A stretch of 64,000 bases of DNA from Chrysopilus asiliformis (taxonomy: Eukaryota > Arthropoda > Insecta > Diptera > Rhagionidae), in NCBI GenBank assembly GCA_964034945.1, contig OZ035962.1, forward strand, positions 106,464,034 through 106,528,033, in the 5' to 3' direction. The notes beneath the pieces were generated by a model. The model worked only from the letters and a program-made list of their open reading frames with translations, made no database searches and had not been told where the DNA came from. Positions 35,540 through 48,790 of this stretch are shown here, piece after piece; the first letter of the stretch is position 1, and every line of letters starts with the position of its first letter. The position numbers were made by a program, and so were the translations under genes.

Positions 35540-37720
35540 GACGCAAAAAGAATTTGAATGACATGACAAAAATCTGAATTCGGTAGTATCGAAGAAGAAG
35601 AAGAAGAAGAAGAAAATTTCAAGATGCTTTTTAAGCAACCAATGATCAGAAAGTCCCAAAACCAAAGATTAGGTAAATAAAGGTAAGAAACCAGGTATAC
35701 ATTTTAAGGGACCAAAAAAATCCGCCAGCGGAAATGGAATCTTTAGTATGCTTTGCGAATTGCAAACGTTACTTGATTAAGATTGATAACTCTACAGTAT
35801 TTTCCATACATTTTAAAAGTTTGATGAAAAATTCTGTTGTTTCTTATCTTTAGTTTTCTAATTTTTGCCAAAACTTTGAGCTCCCTTTCTTATAGTGTAA
35901 AAAAATCCACTAAAAGCCTTCATTGTGTTAATAAACTGCCATTGATTGAATAGCTTTCAATACAATGAAAAAAAAATGAAAATATATCATGGAAAAGTTA
36001 AAAATACTTAAAATAATAATTTTCTTGTGGCAATGAAATTTCATGATGGTAGAGTTGTGGTGGTTGGTGATGTTTTTGTTAAATAAAAAGCCGTTTTTGT
36101 GTTTTTTTGCTGTGTTGTTGCACATGTATATTTATTTGAATTTTCCATTGAATTATAAGAAGTATATAAATTAAAATTTTCCTTTTCACATTGAGTAAAT
36201 ACTTTTTGCATAGTTTTCTTATTAAATTTTAATTGTTGTATATTTAGTTGCTAAAATATGTAATGTTTTATATGTATTGGTTATGTTATCAAACTGGTGG
36301 TTATCTTTTCAATTGAGTGTCTTATACCTTAATCTATCATGTTTTATATCATTCCATTTAGAAATTGAGAGTTTATCCAATTGTTACACATCTAACCACT
36401 AAATTTCCCACTAAACTTAAATGTTTTTTTTTCTTTCTTTCAATATTTTTAAGTGTTTTCTGTATTAATTTTTGTTTTTCGAAAAAATAATATTGAATGT
36501 GTTTCATATTTTAATTATAGTTTTTAGGTATTTAAAAATTAGTTTATTTGTCAACATGTATGAATTTCTAATTATGTTTTTTTATGTTTAAAAATTTAAT
36601 ATTGTATTGCACGCATGCCTAGAATTTTTTTTTACGTTTCTGCAGCTTTTAAACTTTTTTTTTACTTTCTACTAATACTAATTAATGCCAAAAAACAACT
36701 GCATTTTTGTTGATACTATAAATATGTATAAATTGATTTATTTTTTTTTTTTTTAGTTTAAATTCATCTATTTCTAAAACTTTTTTTATTCGTTGAAGTT
36801 GACCCAATCAAATTATTGTATAACAAAGATTTAAACACTGAATTATATTCATGTTTCTGTATTATTACTTTTTTCTAGTAATTTTTGTGTCAATTTGGTA
36901 TGCATTGATAAACGCGTATTACCTAAAATATTTACGAATTTCTCTTGATTATGTTTAAAAACTAACCGCCATCATTGATTAATGCTTTTTTTTAAGTTGC
37001 TTTGATATAGTTTAATGGCGGTCTTGGAAATTTTGAGAGAGAAACATTTTATTTAAAGGACATGACATAAACAAATTGACTTTGATCTAAGCTCTACTCA
37101 AGCACATTGAGATAAATACATTTTTACATTTTCTAGATTTTAGTTTAGTAGGTATTCAAGATCCGTAAACACTTTACTAAATGATAATGTTTTAAAGTTA
37201 ACTTAGGTTCGTGGTCGTTTAAAAATAATTTTTTTTCGTTATTTTCTTTAAGAATTTTTTTCGTTGTTCATTGTTTTTTTTTTGCGATACATCCGTTGAG
37301 GGATACTTGAATTTCTTATTGCGATCGAAGAATATTTGTGATTTATTATGTTTTCGTGAAATTAAGATTGCAACACAGGCTAAAAAGACATCTCTTTCCT
37401 CCCTTCTTTACACAATCAGAAAAGTCTATCCTAATTTGCTATACCGGTGCATTTTCGCAAAATCAATAAAGATAAAATATGGTTAGGTATGCAAAATCTG
37501 AGATGACAAATTTTTCAAGACTCTTCAATGCATTTTCCATGTGTTTTTCCAAATATCTCTAGGGTAAAAAAGAATTTTTGTCATAATCTTGAGTTTTCCT
37601 TGCCAGACCCGGAGCTTTTAATAAGAATTTGCTGCCCTAAATTTTCCTGGCGACAATTTAGATATATATTTCAGTGATTTGCTTAGAACCTTGTAACCGA
37701 CAACATAAAATGCGTTGTGA
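35540..37720. other. AT-rich tract with a (GAA)n run
   Basis: GAA repeated about eight times at 35594-35616; thereafter T-rich DNA without genes. Confidence 0.5.
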
Positions 37721-38711
37721 TTGGTAGCACGTTGTTAACATAAAATGTGTTTTTATTGTAGTTTTATTTTTGTACGTATCAGAATTGCAATAAACCAAAG
37801 TGAAATGCACTCCTGTATCTAGAATTTTTCAAGTTTTGATTTGAAACCCGATTCTGGTAGTTGTGTCGTTTTCGGCAAAAGTCGTTTTATATGTTTTTTT
37901 GGTAGAAAAGCACTAACAACAACACATAGCACGACTTTTGTCGAAAATACCACGGCTATCAGAATCGGGGTGTTAATAAAAATAAATTGTTGGAAATAAT
38001 TTACTAATAATGTGTCAAATTTGTGGCAATGCCAAACTCTATCAAAGTTAATTAAAACATTTTCTAATGAAAAATAGCGTTAAAAAGAATTTAAGAATTC
38101 ATGATTTTTTGTGAAGGTAAATACAAACATAATTAATTTCTATTATTGTACGCAAGTTCAAAATACCAGTGGATAATAAAAATTAACTAGATTGGAGTCG
38201 GAAAAGCGAAAGCAACATTCATAATAAATTGTATTATTGCTCCATTTTCGTTATCACTTATTTAATTCCATTGAACTAATCATTAATTTGACGCAACAAA
38301 TCGGATTTCTTTTTATCGTCAATAACGGCGAATGCATTTATGAAAAAATAATGAATTATTTTTATCTTTTATTTCTAATCAGTAACACTTTCATGTTTGT
38401 ATTTTCATTCTTTATTTATATATTGTATGTTTCATTTCACAACCCTCGAAATCTACTGTGGACTTGCTCGGTTTCGGTTGATTTTCCGGGGTGATTGTTT
38501 GCACGGGGGTAGTAGCTGACGATTGGCGATTCGTACATACAGCAAATCACAACTACAAAAGAGAAATTCATTTCATTCATACTTTATGTTCATTACACTT
38601 TCATGTTTTTATGAGGTTTGCGTCCATATCTTTTGTCTCGAGTAGCAATAAATCGGAACCGATATAGACATAACAAATCGATAAGGGGATAAATTAACAA
38701 CGTGCTACCAA
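37721..38711. mobile_element. candidate 1-kb element with 18-bp perfect inverted ends
   Basis: TTGGTAGCACGTTGTTAA at 37721-37738 is the exact reverse complement of 38694-38711. A related TTGTAACCGACAAYAT motif lies just outside each end (37691, 38742) in direct orientation. The interior holds no recognised gene but contains the small foldback at 37846-37970. Confidence 0.45.
37846..37970. mobile_element. small foldback, CCCGATTCTG ends
   Basis: CCCGATTCTGGTAG on the left and CCCCGATTCTGATAG (reverse complement) on the right, with inner arms GGCAAAAGTCGT / ACGACTTTTGTC. About 124 bp. Confidence 0.6.
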
Positions 38712-39648
38712 CCATCTACCAACCCTTCAATGCTTCAATCAAATTGTAACCGACAATATTTAGCCGCCTAAGCTCCATCAAAAAGCGAAGAAGAAAAAAA
38801 ACACCCTACGAATAGTCACCTCCCTTCGTGGCTTTGCTCTCTAACAAGCAATGGAAAACATTGACAGCACAATTCGTGGTCGATCCTGAGGTCGGAAAAT
38901 AGAAAAGAACTTATTGACAGAACTTTTCATATCCAGGAGTCGGGAAATATAAGCAAACAGGTCGATAAAGTAAATGGTGGCAAATATGTGGCTATACCGC
39001 ATTTTTGATATCATAATACACAATAATAAGTGAGTAAACTTCAATATTAGAATATTTTGTCTTAGCATGAGACACTATGGCAACATGAAAATCATGAAAA
39101 TGGAAAATTCCATTATACTATTATTCCATTTCCATTCCAACAGGATAATAACGGCTGTCGGAGGGGGGCAAAACACATTTTCATTTTTCATTGACAATGA
39201 AAAGGAAATTTCTGTTGAGCTTCTGTGGAAAATTCATTAAGTTGAAAGGCTTATCAGCGCCTTTTGTTGCGGTGAGAGTGAAAAATTTTGGACTATTGTT
39301 ATCTTTATTATAACATCTCAGATAGGCAAAATAATCTAAGAGTGAATTATGATAAGAGTTTTCCATTGTTTTGTTGTTTTACATAAAATTCAGGTAGCTT
39401 TCTGCTGTGATTTGTGTTAAAATGGAGACGGATTTTCTTTCTATTAGAAAAAAAAATACTTCAGCGTTTTTATTCCGGTAATGACGATTAGAATACCCGT
39501 ATAGTAGATATTTTACATGATGTTCATTAAATATGTCATGTTTTTATGTCAACCATTAACGTCACGATTAACGTAAATGCTGCTTAAAAGACACCACAAA
39601 GTGGATGTCCTAAAACACAAGACCATTTTTTTATGCCACGAAATCCTA

Positions 39649-39997
39649 AAGGCCCAACTATGATAGACATAAGAACGCATATGTAGCTGCATATGTCATT
39701 TCCAGAATAAGAAAGTCAATGTTATTACCCACAATAGACATGTGTCAAAGTGTTGCCACTTTCAAACCTTCGTTAAACATTCGTTAAGCATAAATAATTC
39801 GATACAAATGGAACTGGCATATGTAAATAGTGAACATAACCTAAAATTTTAGTATGAATTTAATAATATTGTGGCTATATTAATTTCCACTTGAGGTAAA
39901 ATGAAGATTAGCTTTTATGTTGACAGCTATGTATGTCTACATTCGTTGGGAATTTGACATTTACATATGCGTTCTTATGTCTATCATAGTTGGGCCT
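39649..39997 (+). mobile_element. AAGGCCCAACT MITE, copy 1
   Basis: Ends AAGGCCCAACTATGATAGAC continuing ATAAGAACGCATATG, with the exact inverse at the right. 349 bp. The interior has GTCAATGTTATTACCCAC and TTTCCACTTGAGGTAAAAT. No ORF. Confidence 0.8.
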
Positions 39998-40438
39998 TCA
40001 GGCAGGAATGGATCTTCTCAATCAGTTTCATGTGAATTACGAACCATTGATGAATTGTGACATTTGTAAGGGTTTGGTGCCACCCATCAACAGCAAAGGC
40101 GTCCAAACTTCAGCAGAGGCAGAGATAACTGGTCGTAATTAAAATTTTGTTAGTCGAGAGAATATAATAAAACCAACTTTTGAGGTCCATAAAATTTTGG
40201 GGAGAAGACAGGGGTGGCCAAATTCGTAGTTACGGCACCGCTTTTTCTTTTAATCAACTTACAAATTCACGAATTATAATGTTAATTACCGAACGGATGC
40301 CGAGAGGTAACTTCCTTCCCGATTGCGGTCGAGCCAATATACCCAACGATCTTAATAACCCACAAACAATAAATCTTTTAAGAAAACCATTTTCTGTATG
40401 AATTTCCCAAACAAAAAAAGCCTTCGTTCCATCAAAAA

Positions 40439-40557
40439 TCTGCATTGTGAAATTGCCTTCTGATTAATTACCCAAAAATTTCTGTGGGTAACAACACGAA
40501 TAACTTTTGGAAAAGTCGAACAAAAAATTGCAATGAAAGGAAAATCGAAAAGCTGAA
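40439..40557 (+). repeat. 119-bp donor segment copied to 42185-42303
   Basis: TCTGCATTGTGAAATTGCC to AAATCGAAAAGCTGAA recurs at 42185-42303 in the same orientation with two substitutions in 119 bp. It has no terminal repeats and does not look like a transposon. Confidence 0.9.
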
Positions 40558-42124
40558 GCTCACATTTCTAATTATATCCGAATTAAGTAAATAGAAATAG
40601 ACTAAAGGTAACTTTCTCTGGAAAACTGCACAACGTAAAACGCCTCGAAACCGTAAGTTTGGAACTTTAGCTTTGAAACTGTGGTTCTGCTAATCGATTT
40701 TCATTAAGGTGTGGTGAGACGTCGAAGGAGGGTTGGTTCTTTTGTTGGCTGAAAAAGAAAAAAAACGGAAAAACGTTTTCCTTTTCAAAGCTAATGGCAA
40801 CAGGGCTGCGAGTCTGCCGGGCGAATGACTTTCTATAGAGTTTTCCTTTCCTTATTCTTTTTTTTTCTTTTTCGAAGTTTACTTTATTGAAGTTAACTCA
40901 ACGTTGGAAGGCGGAAGGACTTTAGACATTATCAGACAATATGCGTAACGTGTGCTTTTGTGGTATCTAAAGGGAAATTTTCCTGTCTTACACCATCGCT
41001 TGCTTCTGTGAACCACCCTAAATTAGCGATAAAAAAAAAAGTTGGTATATGAAAAAGTTTGTTTATCCTGCGATTGCATGTCTACGATACTTTAATAATT
41101 CCACCCGAAAATTATGGCTACCACTCGACTCGGAGACGTTCTAATGACATTACCCAAAAAAAAATTTGGATGGCAGGATGTGGAAAATGATATTCTCGGG
41201 GTGGTTGGGGATTTCTATTGGCAACAGACTGAAAGGTAGACGTTTATGTCCAGCTGCCGCATAGAAACTTCTTTAAGGACTGAATCGGTTCTAGGCAGTG
41301 GCGAGTGGGGGAAAAATGGTGTAACAAAAAGTGTCATTTATTAGATCGGAAAAAAATTTCATTTTCTATTATTTTCCCTATGAATGTTTAATCGATTTTT
41401 AGTACTTTGTTAAAAAATTGTGTGCTATTGAACCGCGGAAGTTGAAACCATTAATGCGTCCCCTATTTTTTTTTCAAATGACGGGGAACCCCCTAACTTT
41501 GCAAGAAAAATCTATTGTTGTGTTGCCAGTCAATATACAATAATAAAACAGCACAATAGAAATTTAATTTTACCTCTGTTATGTGTAAGTATGAGAAAAT
41601 TACGTTTTGCTGACAGAATATACTAAACGATGTGATCCTGTTTTTTTTTTGCCTGAACAGGACTAAGTGGAAGCGTCCTCTGTGTCACCCCAAGTCATTT
41701 TTGCTAAGCGGAATATTCAAATTGGACACAATTTTCGTTTATGATAGTTATACAGTCTGATGTGGCGTTGTGATTCTTTTATACCGCGTCGAGGTTTTAT
41801 TTAATTTTTCTCCAGACGAAGGAAGAGGGATTGTGTTTGCGTATGTCGAATTCTTTGTAGGTAAATACCACCAGCTGTCAATATGGACATTGTAATAGCG
41901 GAAAGGGGATTTTTAGAAGATCCTGTTGTGTAAAAATGTTAATAATTCGATATTTGAGACAGTGAGGAACCCAAAATATTGGATTTTGGACAGAGATTTC
42001 TTTATAGTTTGGAAAATATTTACCTTAGATAAACTTATTATCGTTTTAGGGAATTTTGTGACGCTAATTTATATTTCTTTTCTGATTTTTAAATTTGCTG
42101 TTAATAAAATGTTTAGAGTGATTA

Positions 42125-42423
42125 TTTTGATAGCGTTAGAAAAATATACCATAATAAAAATACCTTAAGATGGCAAAGGAAAATTCTGCATTGTGAAATT
42201 GCCTTCTGATTAATTACCCGAAAATTTCTGTGGGTAACAACACGAATAACTTTCGGAAAAGTCGAACAAAAAATTGCAATGAAAGGAAAATCGAAAAGCT
42301 GAAACACAACATTTTTTAACAAAGTACTGTGACTTTGATAGTGTTAGATAGTTTTTTGATAGTGTTAGAAAAATTTTTCCATAATAAAAATACTTTAAGA
42401 GGGCAAAGGAAAATTATTTCTGC
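42125..42423 (+). repeat. patchwork insertion: local duplication, copied segment and inverted fragment
   Basis: Order seen: 42125-42190 duplicates 42355-42423 (GATAGYGTTAGAAAAAT through GGCAAAGGAAAAT to TTCTGCA); 42185-42303 copies 40439-40557; 42304-42328 (ACACAACATTTTTTAACAAA plus GTACT) is nearly the reverse complement of 41401-41423; then the second copy of the local duplicate. The junction of the first two pieces shares TCTGCA with both parents. Confidence 0.85.
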
Positions 42424-45400
42424 ACCCATCCCATCCTCCAGACTTGGCACCATCGAATTATTACCCTGTCTCAGCGCTGCGATACGCTCTGGCCGATGTA
42501 CCGGCTTACTATTATGATTATTATGAAAAAGAAATAAATCCAATATCAGATTGCTTCAAAATATAGGATGTTTTACAAAATACGAGAAAGAATCATTAAA
42601 TATGAGGGCGAAAATTTATACTTTTTTGGGCCATAAACGTCGAAAACCTACAAAATCACTTAATACAACAGAAATTTTGTATTGTTTTTTCTGATCCAAA
42701 AATTTTAGCAAATATAAAAGAGCTCACATCTTTTAAAATTCAATTCTTCAATTTAATTAACGAATTTGTCTGAAAAATTTCATTAAACAAAAAGCTTTAT
42801 GTAACACGTTTAAATAATTCAATGTATTTCAACTAATGAACTTCAACTTTTCTTCAACAGTTAAAATATTTTTATGAACTCGTAGAAAAAATAAAACACT
42901 GTAATCAATGTAAATTAGGTTTTGTTGCCAATTTCAGTCCATCTGTTCTAACTAGTAAAGTTAATTAAAAATTTTCACCACACAAATTTGACTCGTACAC
43001 AATCAATAGAAGCTGATATTAAATTCAATTTGTGCGAAAAATAACGAAATTTTATTAAAAATACAGAAAAATCCTGCTTGCTCTGAAAAAAAAAGAAATA
43101 ATGAAAACCAATGAAAAATGTAATGAAATAAAATTATTTAGGGCTAAATTTAAATGGGAAAAATTTTCAAACTCTGAGTGGTTTGCATTTTTCATTCATT
43201 AGGGATATTGTAGAGTTTTCTGAATTCATAAATTTGAATTGAGTATCATAATAACCCTCAATTAAATTACAACTTTTCCACAAATGTCTGCCATTAGAGC
43301 CGCCAGTCGCTTTATACCACGTTGCCATTAGGAAATAATGGTAAAAGTGATAGAATTAATTGATACAATTTTCCGCGTTTCGTATGGAATATTTGTTCGT
43401 TGGAAATTGTTATTTGCGATTATTGAAGCCGAGTGCTTTTAACAAAACCAGATGAATGAAATCTATTTATGTTTAACTAGAAATTAATATGTATTAAAAA
43501 TGCTTTAGTATTTTTTCGAGATATTTCAAATGTGTTAATTAAAACGTTTTGTAAATCGTAAAAATCATCATGGGATTAAAAAAAATAGTATTTCGGTAGG
43601 TTCTTTGTGGTGCACAGAACAAACCCTATTTATGTCAACCGCAATGTTTGCAGCATATTTTTGTATAAACAGCTGCAAGTTCGTTAAATCTAATGCACCG
43701 CAGGTGAAAAGTTATATTGGGTCCGTCGCACTTCACGCTCCCCTCTGAATTTAGGTTACCACTTGCATTTCGATCATAACTTTAGGGGCTGTCCATATAA
43801 TAAATCACGCTTACTGTCGAACACCCTCACTTCTACGGTTCTACGGTGACACCACCAAATACGTATTGTGTTTTATGGATAGTAATGTATTGGCTTTTTC
43901 GTGACTTTTTCTTTAGGCAAATTGATAAGTATTGAAATCACTTGTTTTCAAAATGCTAAAAAATAATAATATTAAACTGAACTCATTGAATTGAATAAAT
44001 TGATTCAAATCCAATTAAAATCCAAAACAATGCGAGCGTAAAACAAACGTAAATTGCACCCAATCAACAATTTTCCATTACGTTTCGCATATATTCTGTT
44101 TAATTTTTCAGGGTTCATGAAAAATTTGATTGGACAATTTTTTTTCAATTGAATTTTAATCATCACACAAACATATTGCCAAATCAAAATTTAACAATTA
44201 TCTTTATTGATATTTATGTGAAATTAATCACTATCAGAAGCAAAATATATCAGAAGCGTTAAAAATTGATTGGAAATTATGTTTTATAAGTGAGTGTCAT
44301 TGGCATTTTCCTCTAATTGAATTCATTTTTAATTGTGTGCATTGAAAATTATAATTTAAAAAAATCAATTCATCGTTATCCCTCAACATATTTCTCTAGA
44401 TGAATAATCTTTTTGATTTGGTTTTTCCAATTGATATTATTTTTTACTCCTTTCATTGGGGTTTGTTTATTTCGTTTCATTTATGGCTCATCGAATTTTA
44501 ATTTTACCTTCAATAATTATAAATAAATATTTATTAAATTATTTACAAAATTAATTCGTGTTTTAGTAAATTTTCATTATGAAAAACGAAATCAATGAAT
44601 TGAGAATTCAACAAATGATTTTTTATTTGAAAAATATTTCTTTTTTATTGGACCACATTTAAAAACATTTGAAAAAAAAAGAAGATTTTCCTCCCATTAA
44701 TTTTGATAAAATGAACTATTTTTCTTTTTTTTTATATTAAAGTGCATTGCTTATATGCTCCATGGTTTTAATTATTATTATTTTATTTTCATTATTTTAT
44801 TTTTTTTTATTACTTTTATTTTTGAATACAAAAAATTTGCTCTTAAAAAATTTATTACATTTTGATAGATTTCTCTTTTACTTCATATTATTTTTCTAGT
44901 TTGGATATGTTTTTCTGATTCAATTTTTTTGCTGTGTATTTTTTTTAAAAAGACGTTTTCTTCAAGAATTCGAACAAATTGTAAATGGATTTAATTTAAA
45001 TTTAATTATTTTCTTCATTTATATTTACAAATAGACATTGTTTTTAATCAAACTGTGTTTTATGTGCATTATTTGTCAACCGTGCAAATTATAATTAAAC
45101 ACAACCGGAGTTTTATCTTCATTATCCATTTTTCTTGCTAAATAGTAGTAAATATTTTAGAACTAAAACAGTGTGGATATAGAAAAAAAATTATAATTGA
45201 AAATTTCTGGTGAGTACAGCATACATTTTAGATTAGAGCAAGAATTAAAAGAAGGAACCTTCGAATTCAAGAAATCTATAAATGAATTAAAGAGCACATA
45301 AAAATCGGGATGTAGGAGGTTGGTTTAAAGGACTGCAGAGCTTCAAAATCCATATTGTTGCTTTTTTAGGAGCAAAATGTGTTATCACTTCATCAGAGGA

Positions 45401-45455
45401 TAGAAAAGCAAGTAATTTCAGTTCATGCATGCGTTCCAATATTATGTGTAAACTA
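42424..45455. other. no gene; AT-rich with one short MITE
   Basis: Becomes extremely AT-rich after 44.2 kb. The MITE at 43785 is the only structure seen. Confidence 0.5.
43785..43882. mobile_element. short GGGGCTGTCC-type MITE
   Basis: GGGGCTGTCCATATAATAAA at the left and, inverted at the right, CTATCCATAAAACACAATACG. About 98 bp, diverged ends. Confidence 0.5.
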
Positions 45456-45463
45456 CTTATAAG

Positions 45464-46100
45464 CAGTGTTGTTCCTCTACGAGAAGACTTTAATTGTCTA
45501 CACTTCAGTGTAGACAATAGCGTAGACAATAGATTTGGGGTAGACAATGTAGACATTGGCGTAGACAATGTCGACTTTGCGTAGACAATGTAGACTTTCT
45601 CATATCTTTCAAAACAAAGTCATCAGTGGGTCATATATCTAATACTATACTATATAGAAAATGACCAATTACAAGAAATTGCGAGCTGCTTTTTAATTCT
45701 TAAATGAGCAAAGCCATCCCATACAAATGAATCAGTTTTTTAAATAAACGGTTCGTTATATTAAAAAATGTGTGAAGCAAAAAGGTTTTAGTATTCAATG
45801 TGATTTCAATTCCAAAAATTAAAAAAAGCCGCTTAGATTATATGCATAGAATTAGAATTGCCATTAAAGTTTGCTCCGAAGTTTTCATGTACAGCATTTG
45901 GCGATTGCTTCCTGGAAATTGTGCTTTATTATGTTAAAATTAATTGAAGAAAATAAGATTTTAAAACTAAATAAGCTATCATTTATTTTATTGATTGTCT
46001 ACATTGTCTACGCGTAGAGAATAGACCATTGTCTACAGTAATATTCTACGCGTAGACAATGGTGTAGTCCACATCACGTAGACTACGCGGCACAACACTG
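45464..46100. mobile_element. hAT-type MITE with internal GTAGACAAT repeats
   Basis: Begins CAGTGTTGT and ends ACAACACTG, flanked by the 8-bp duplication CTTATAAG (45456-45463 and 46101-46108). CAGTG termini and an 8-bp target duplication are hAT hallmarks. Both subterminal regions carry multiple GTAGACAAT/ATTGTCTAC and CTACGCGTAG motifs, the usual position of hAT transposase sites. 637 bp, no transposase. Confidence 0.85.
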
Positions 46101-46286
46101 CTTATAAGCACTTCCGATTAATCCTAAGTAACAAAAAGTATATTTCGGAGTACTCGGAAAGATTTATAGTAGGTGGTACACAAGTTTGGAACGCAGCTAC
46201 CTTTATATCGCACGACCAGTGCTAATAACTTGATGGTATTCACCGGTGCGACAAAAGGATACGATTGATTTGACTTTAGGAGTATA

Positions 46287-46498
46287 AAGCCTAAACCACA
46301 ATTACGCGTGCGTGCGTGCGGCATTATTTTGTTCTGGCATCTAGTAGTTGTCACCGCGTCTAAAAGTAGAGACTGAGCCTACTCTACGCGGCACGGACGC
46401 GGCAACGTATCTGAGCAAATCGCAATTATACACTTACTCATATAAATGCGTAGTTTTTACTTTCGCCGCGTGGGTTACGCACATTGTGGTTTAGGCTT
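46287..46498. mobile_element. AAGCCTAAACC MITE
   Basis: Perfect inverted ends AAGCCTAAACCACAAT / ATTGTGGTTTAGGCTT. The 212-bp interior has CGTGCGTGCGTGCGG at 46307 and TACTCTACGCGGCACGGACG. It lies only 178 bp from the hAT MITE. Confidence 0.75.
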
Positions 46499-46659
46499 AA
46501 GAGAGGTGTGTACAGCGTTTCCTTCGCATTAATGGAACTGAAAGACATTAAATAGAACTTAAATCACTTGATTCTTTTGTTTTGTATTCGTAAATGATTA
46601 AAATATCAGTTGTGATCAACACAAAATTTTCCTCTGGAAAAAAAATGTAAAATACAGTA

Positions 46660-46983
46660 TTTTTTCAAATATCTCAAGAACTGTGAAAGATACGTAAAAA
46701 CTGTTAAAGGAAATAATGCTGAAAATTTCATTTTCTTTGAAGTTTGTTATATGCATTTTTCTCAAAAACACATAGTTTTCGAGAAATTTTCAAAAAAAAA
46801 AATGTTCTTGAATATTTTGAGAATCGTTAGAGATACGTAAAAACCGTTAATGCAGAAAATGTTACATCCTCATAATTTTACCTGAAACGGATTTTTATAC
46901 TAATCAGAAAGTTTCTCTCTGTCCCCGTTTCCGAGTCGGTCTTCGTCATAAATACAACACTTTCCTCCTATACCAGACGAAAG
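46660..46983 (-). repeat. dispersed repeat, AAGTGTTGTATTYATGACG family, copy 2
   Basis: The minus strand reads GGAAAGTGTTGTATTTATGA, then CGAAGACCGACTCGG and AGAGAAACTTTCTGATTAGT, continuing into CTCAAAAACACATAG-like and GTTAAAG..ATAC sequence. Related copies on the plus strand are at 6324 and 61031. Confidence 0.5.
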
Positions 46984-47860
46984 TAAAAAACTAACTAATA
47001 AAAACACAAAAATTTCACGAAAAAGATTTTTATTAACCAAAACTTAAGAAATAATAAACAAAAAAAAATAAAATAAAAGAAAAACAAAAACGTTCTATTC
47101 TAATTTCTAAGTAATGTTTTTTCTTTCTTTAACTGAAATGTTTTCAAACTAAATACTAAGAACAGAAATATATGTATATTCATTGTAATTAAAAATTTAT
47201 ACAGATAAGAATAATGAAACTCAATCACAAAGAAATGGTATATTTATGTACATATAATAACTTAATTCAAATTGTTTCTTATTTTTGTTTCATTTAAAAT
47301 TAAAATAACAACATTCATAAATGAAATTAAAAAATATTTCTTGTCTTTGAAGTGTTTATTAAAAAATTAGCATATTTTTATTTTTAGTTTATTGTAAAAC
47401 TAATGGTATACGTTGTGTAAACACTATTTTAAAAAAAATTATACTCAAATATTATTTTACATACATTTTTACATTGCACATTGGATTGAAAATTTAAATA
47501 AAAATAGTGGGTTTATTTTCAGCAGGAGCACAACATTAAAATGCCAAAAAGTTATAAAAGAAAATTTTTCGAGCAAAAGCAAAAAAAAAATATACTTCAC
47601 ATTGGTGAATTAATATTTAATGCATTTGAAAATGTTGGGCGTAAAAAATCTTTTAATTTTGAAATTTTTTTTGTTCAAATTCAATTTTAATGTTACGCGC
47701 CGCCGCTTTTGGATCCTTTAAAAAATAACGAAATAAATAAAAATAACAAAGTTTTCTTTAAAAAGGAAAAATCTTAAACTTGTAACAGCAAAACTAAAAA
47801 AATACTTTTTTTCGAAAAAAAAAAAACGAAAAAAATGCTCTAAATTGCGGAAGCTTTCTA
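46984..47860. other. AT-rich, no gene seen
   Basis: A-rich runs and no terminal repeats. Confidence 0.5.
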
Positions 47861-48309
47861 ATGCGGCGGTCTCACGACGCTGTTTTGCCAGCGCTAGTGG
47901 CTGTTTGGCTGTTAGCAGCCGTTTCAGCCGGACCTTGTGAACCCTAGTGTGTTGCTAGTACCAGCAGCAGCGTGATGATTTTAGCAGCGCTAGTGTAGTA
48001 GAGACCGTTCTACTTTTCCAGCGCTACTAGGGATCACGTGACCCTGTCACATGGTCTATGAGCTGTCAAAAGTCTAATAAGTGGTAAAGTTTGTTTATTG
48101 TAACTTGTTTTTTTACGTTTATTTATTTAAATTTGTGTGTAACGTTTTTTATTTAAAAAATCTCCCAGATTAAAATGTCAAACCACTGTTTTGGTACTTG
48201 CCAGCGCTACTAAAGTAGAGATCGTGTGAACCCTCTCAGTACGCTGGCTGCTGTTGCTACTTGCCAGCGCTACTAACCAACAGTAGCCAGCGTCGTGTGA
48301 CCGCGGCAT
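47861..48309. mobile_element. GC-rich MITE with CCAGCGCTA repeats
   Basis: Ends ATGCGGCGGTCTCACGACG and, inverted, ATGCCGCGGTCACACGACG. CTTGCCAGCGCTACTA-like motifs recur at least four times (for example 47887, 48018, 48200, 48262). 449 bp. It stands out by GC content in very AT-rich surroundings. Confidence 0.7.
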
Positions 48310-48790
48310 AATTAAATACTTGTCTATAAGATACTTGCGTCAAAATCGAACGTGTAGATTTGTCATGCCTTAGAATTTTATGCCAATAGCTTGGAAATTC
48401 ATATTTGCCGTTTCGATAACCTACAGACACACTTCTTCTTGCATAATTCACGTTTTTATAGAAATCAGCGGCGTTTAGTGATACCACGCGGGAAAATTGT
48501 CGCCCCCTTTAGAGTTTAAAACACAAAGAGACCAAATATTTCAAGTAGTTTTTTTTAGATTCAATCTATTTCAAAAGGAAGTTTGTGGTCCACCAAAGAC
48601 TTCACACAAAATCATTTTAATATGTTTTTAGGTCCTGGCAACAACCAGAAGCGTAACTGGGCGATAGCGCAAGACCTTGAAAACTAATTTTGTAAAAATG
48701 GTTCCCAAACTTTCGGTGTGATAAAAAAGGACAATTTTTTTTTGCCAGTTAACGACTCCCAAAATTTAAATGCGGATGGTAAAATTTATG

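Larger units (their letters stand above)
38712..42124. other. no gene seen besides one MITE and the copied segment
   Basis: Normal-complexity sequence with no coding frame that I can support. It contains the two sources (40439-40557 and 41401-41423) of the patchwork insertion. Confidence 0.45.
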
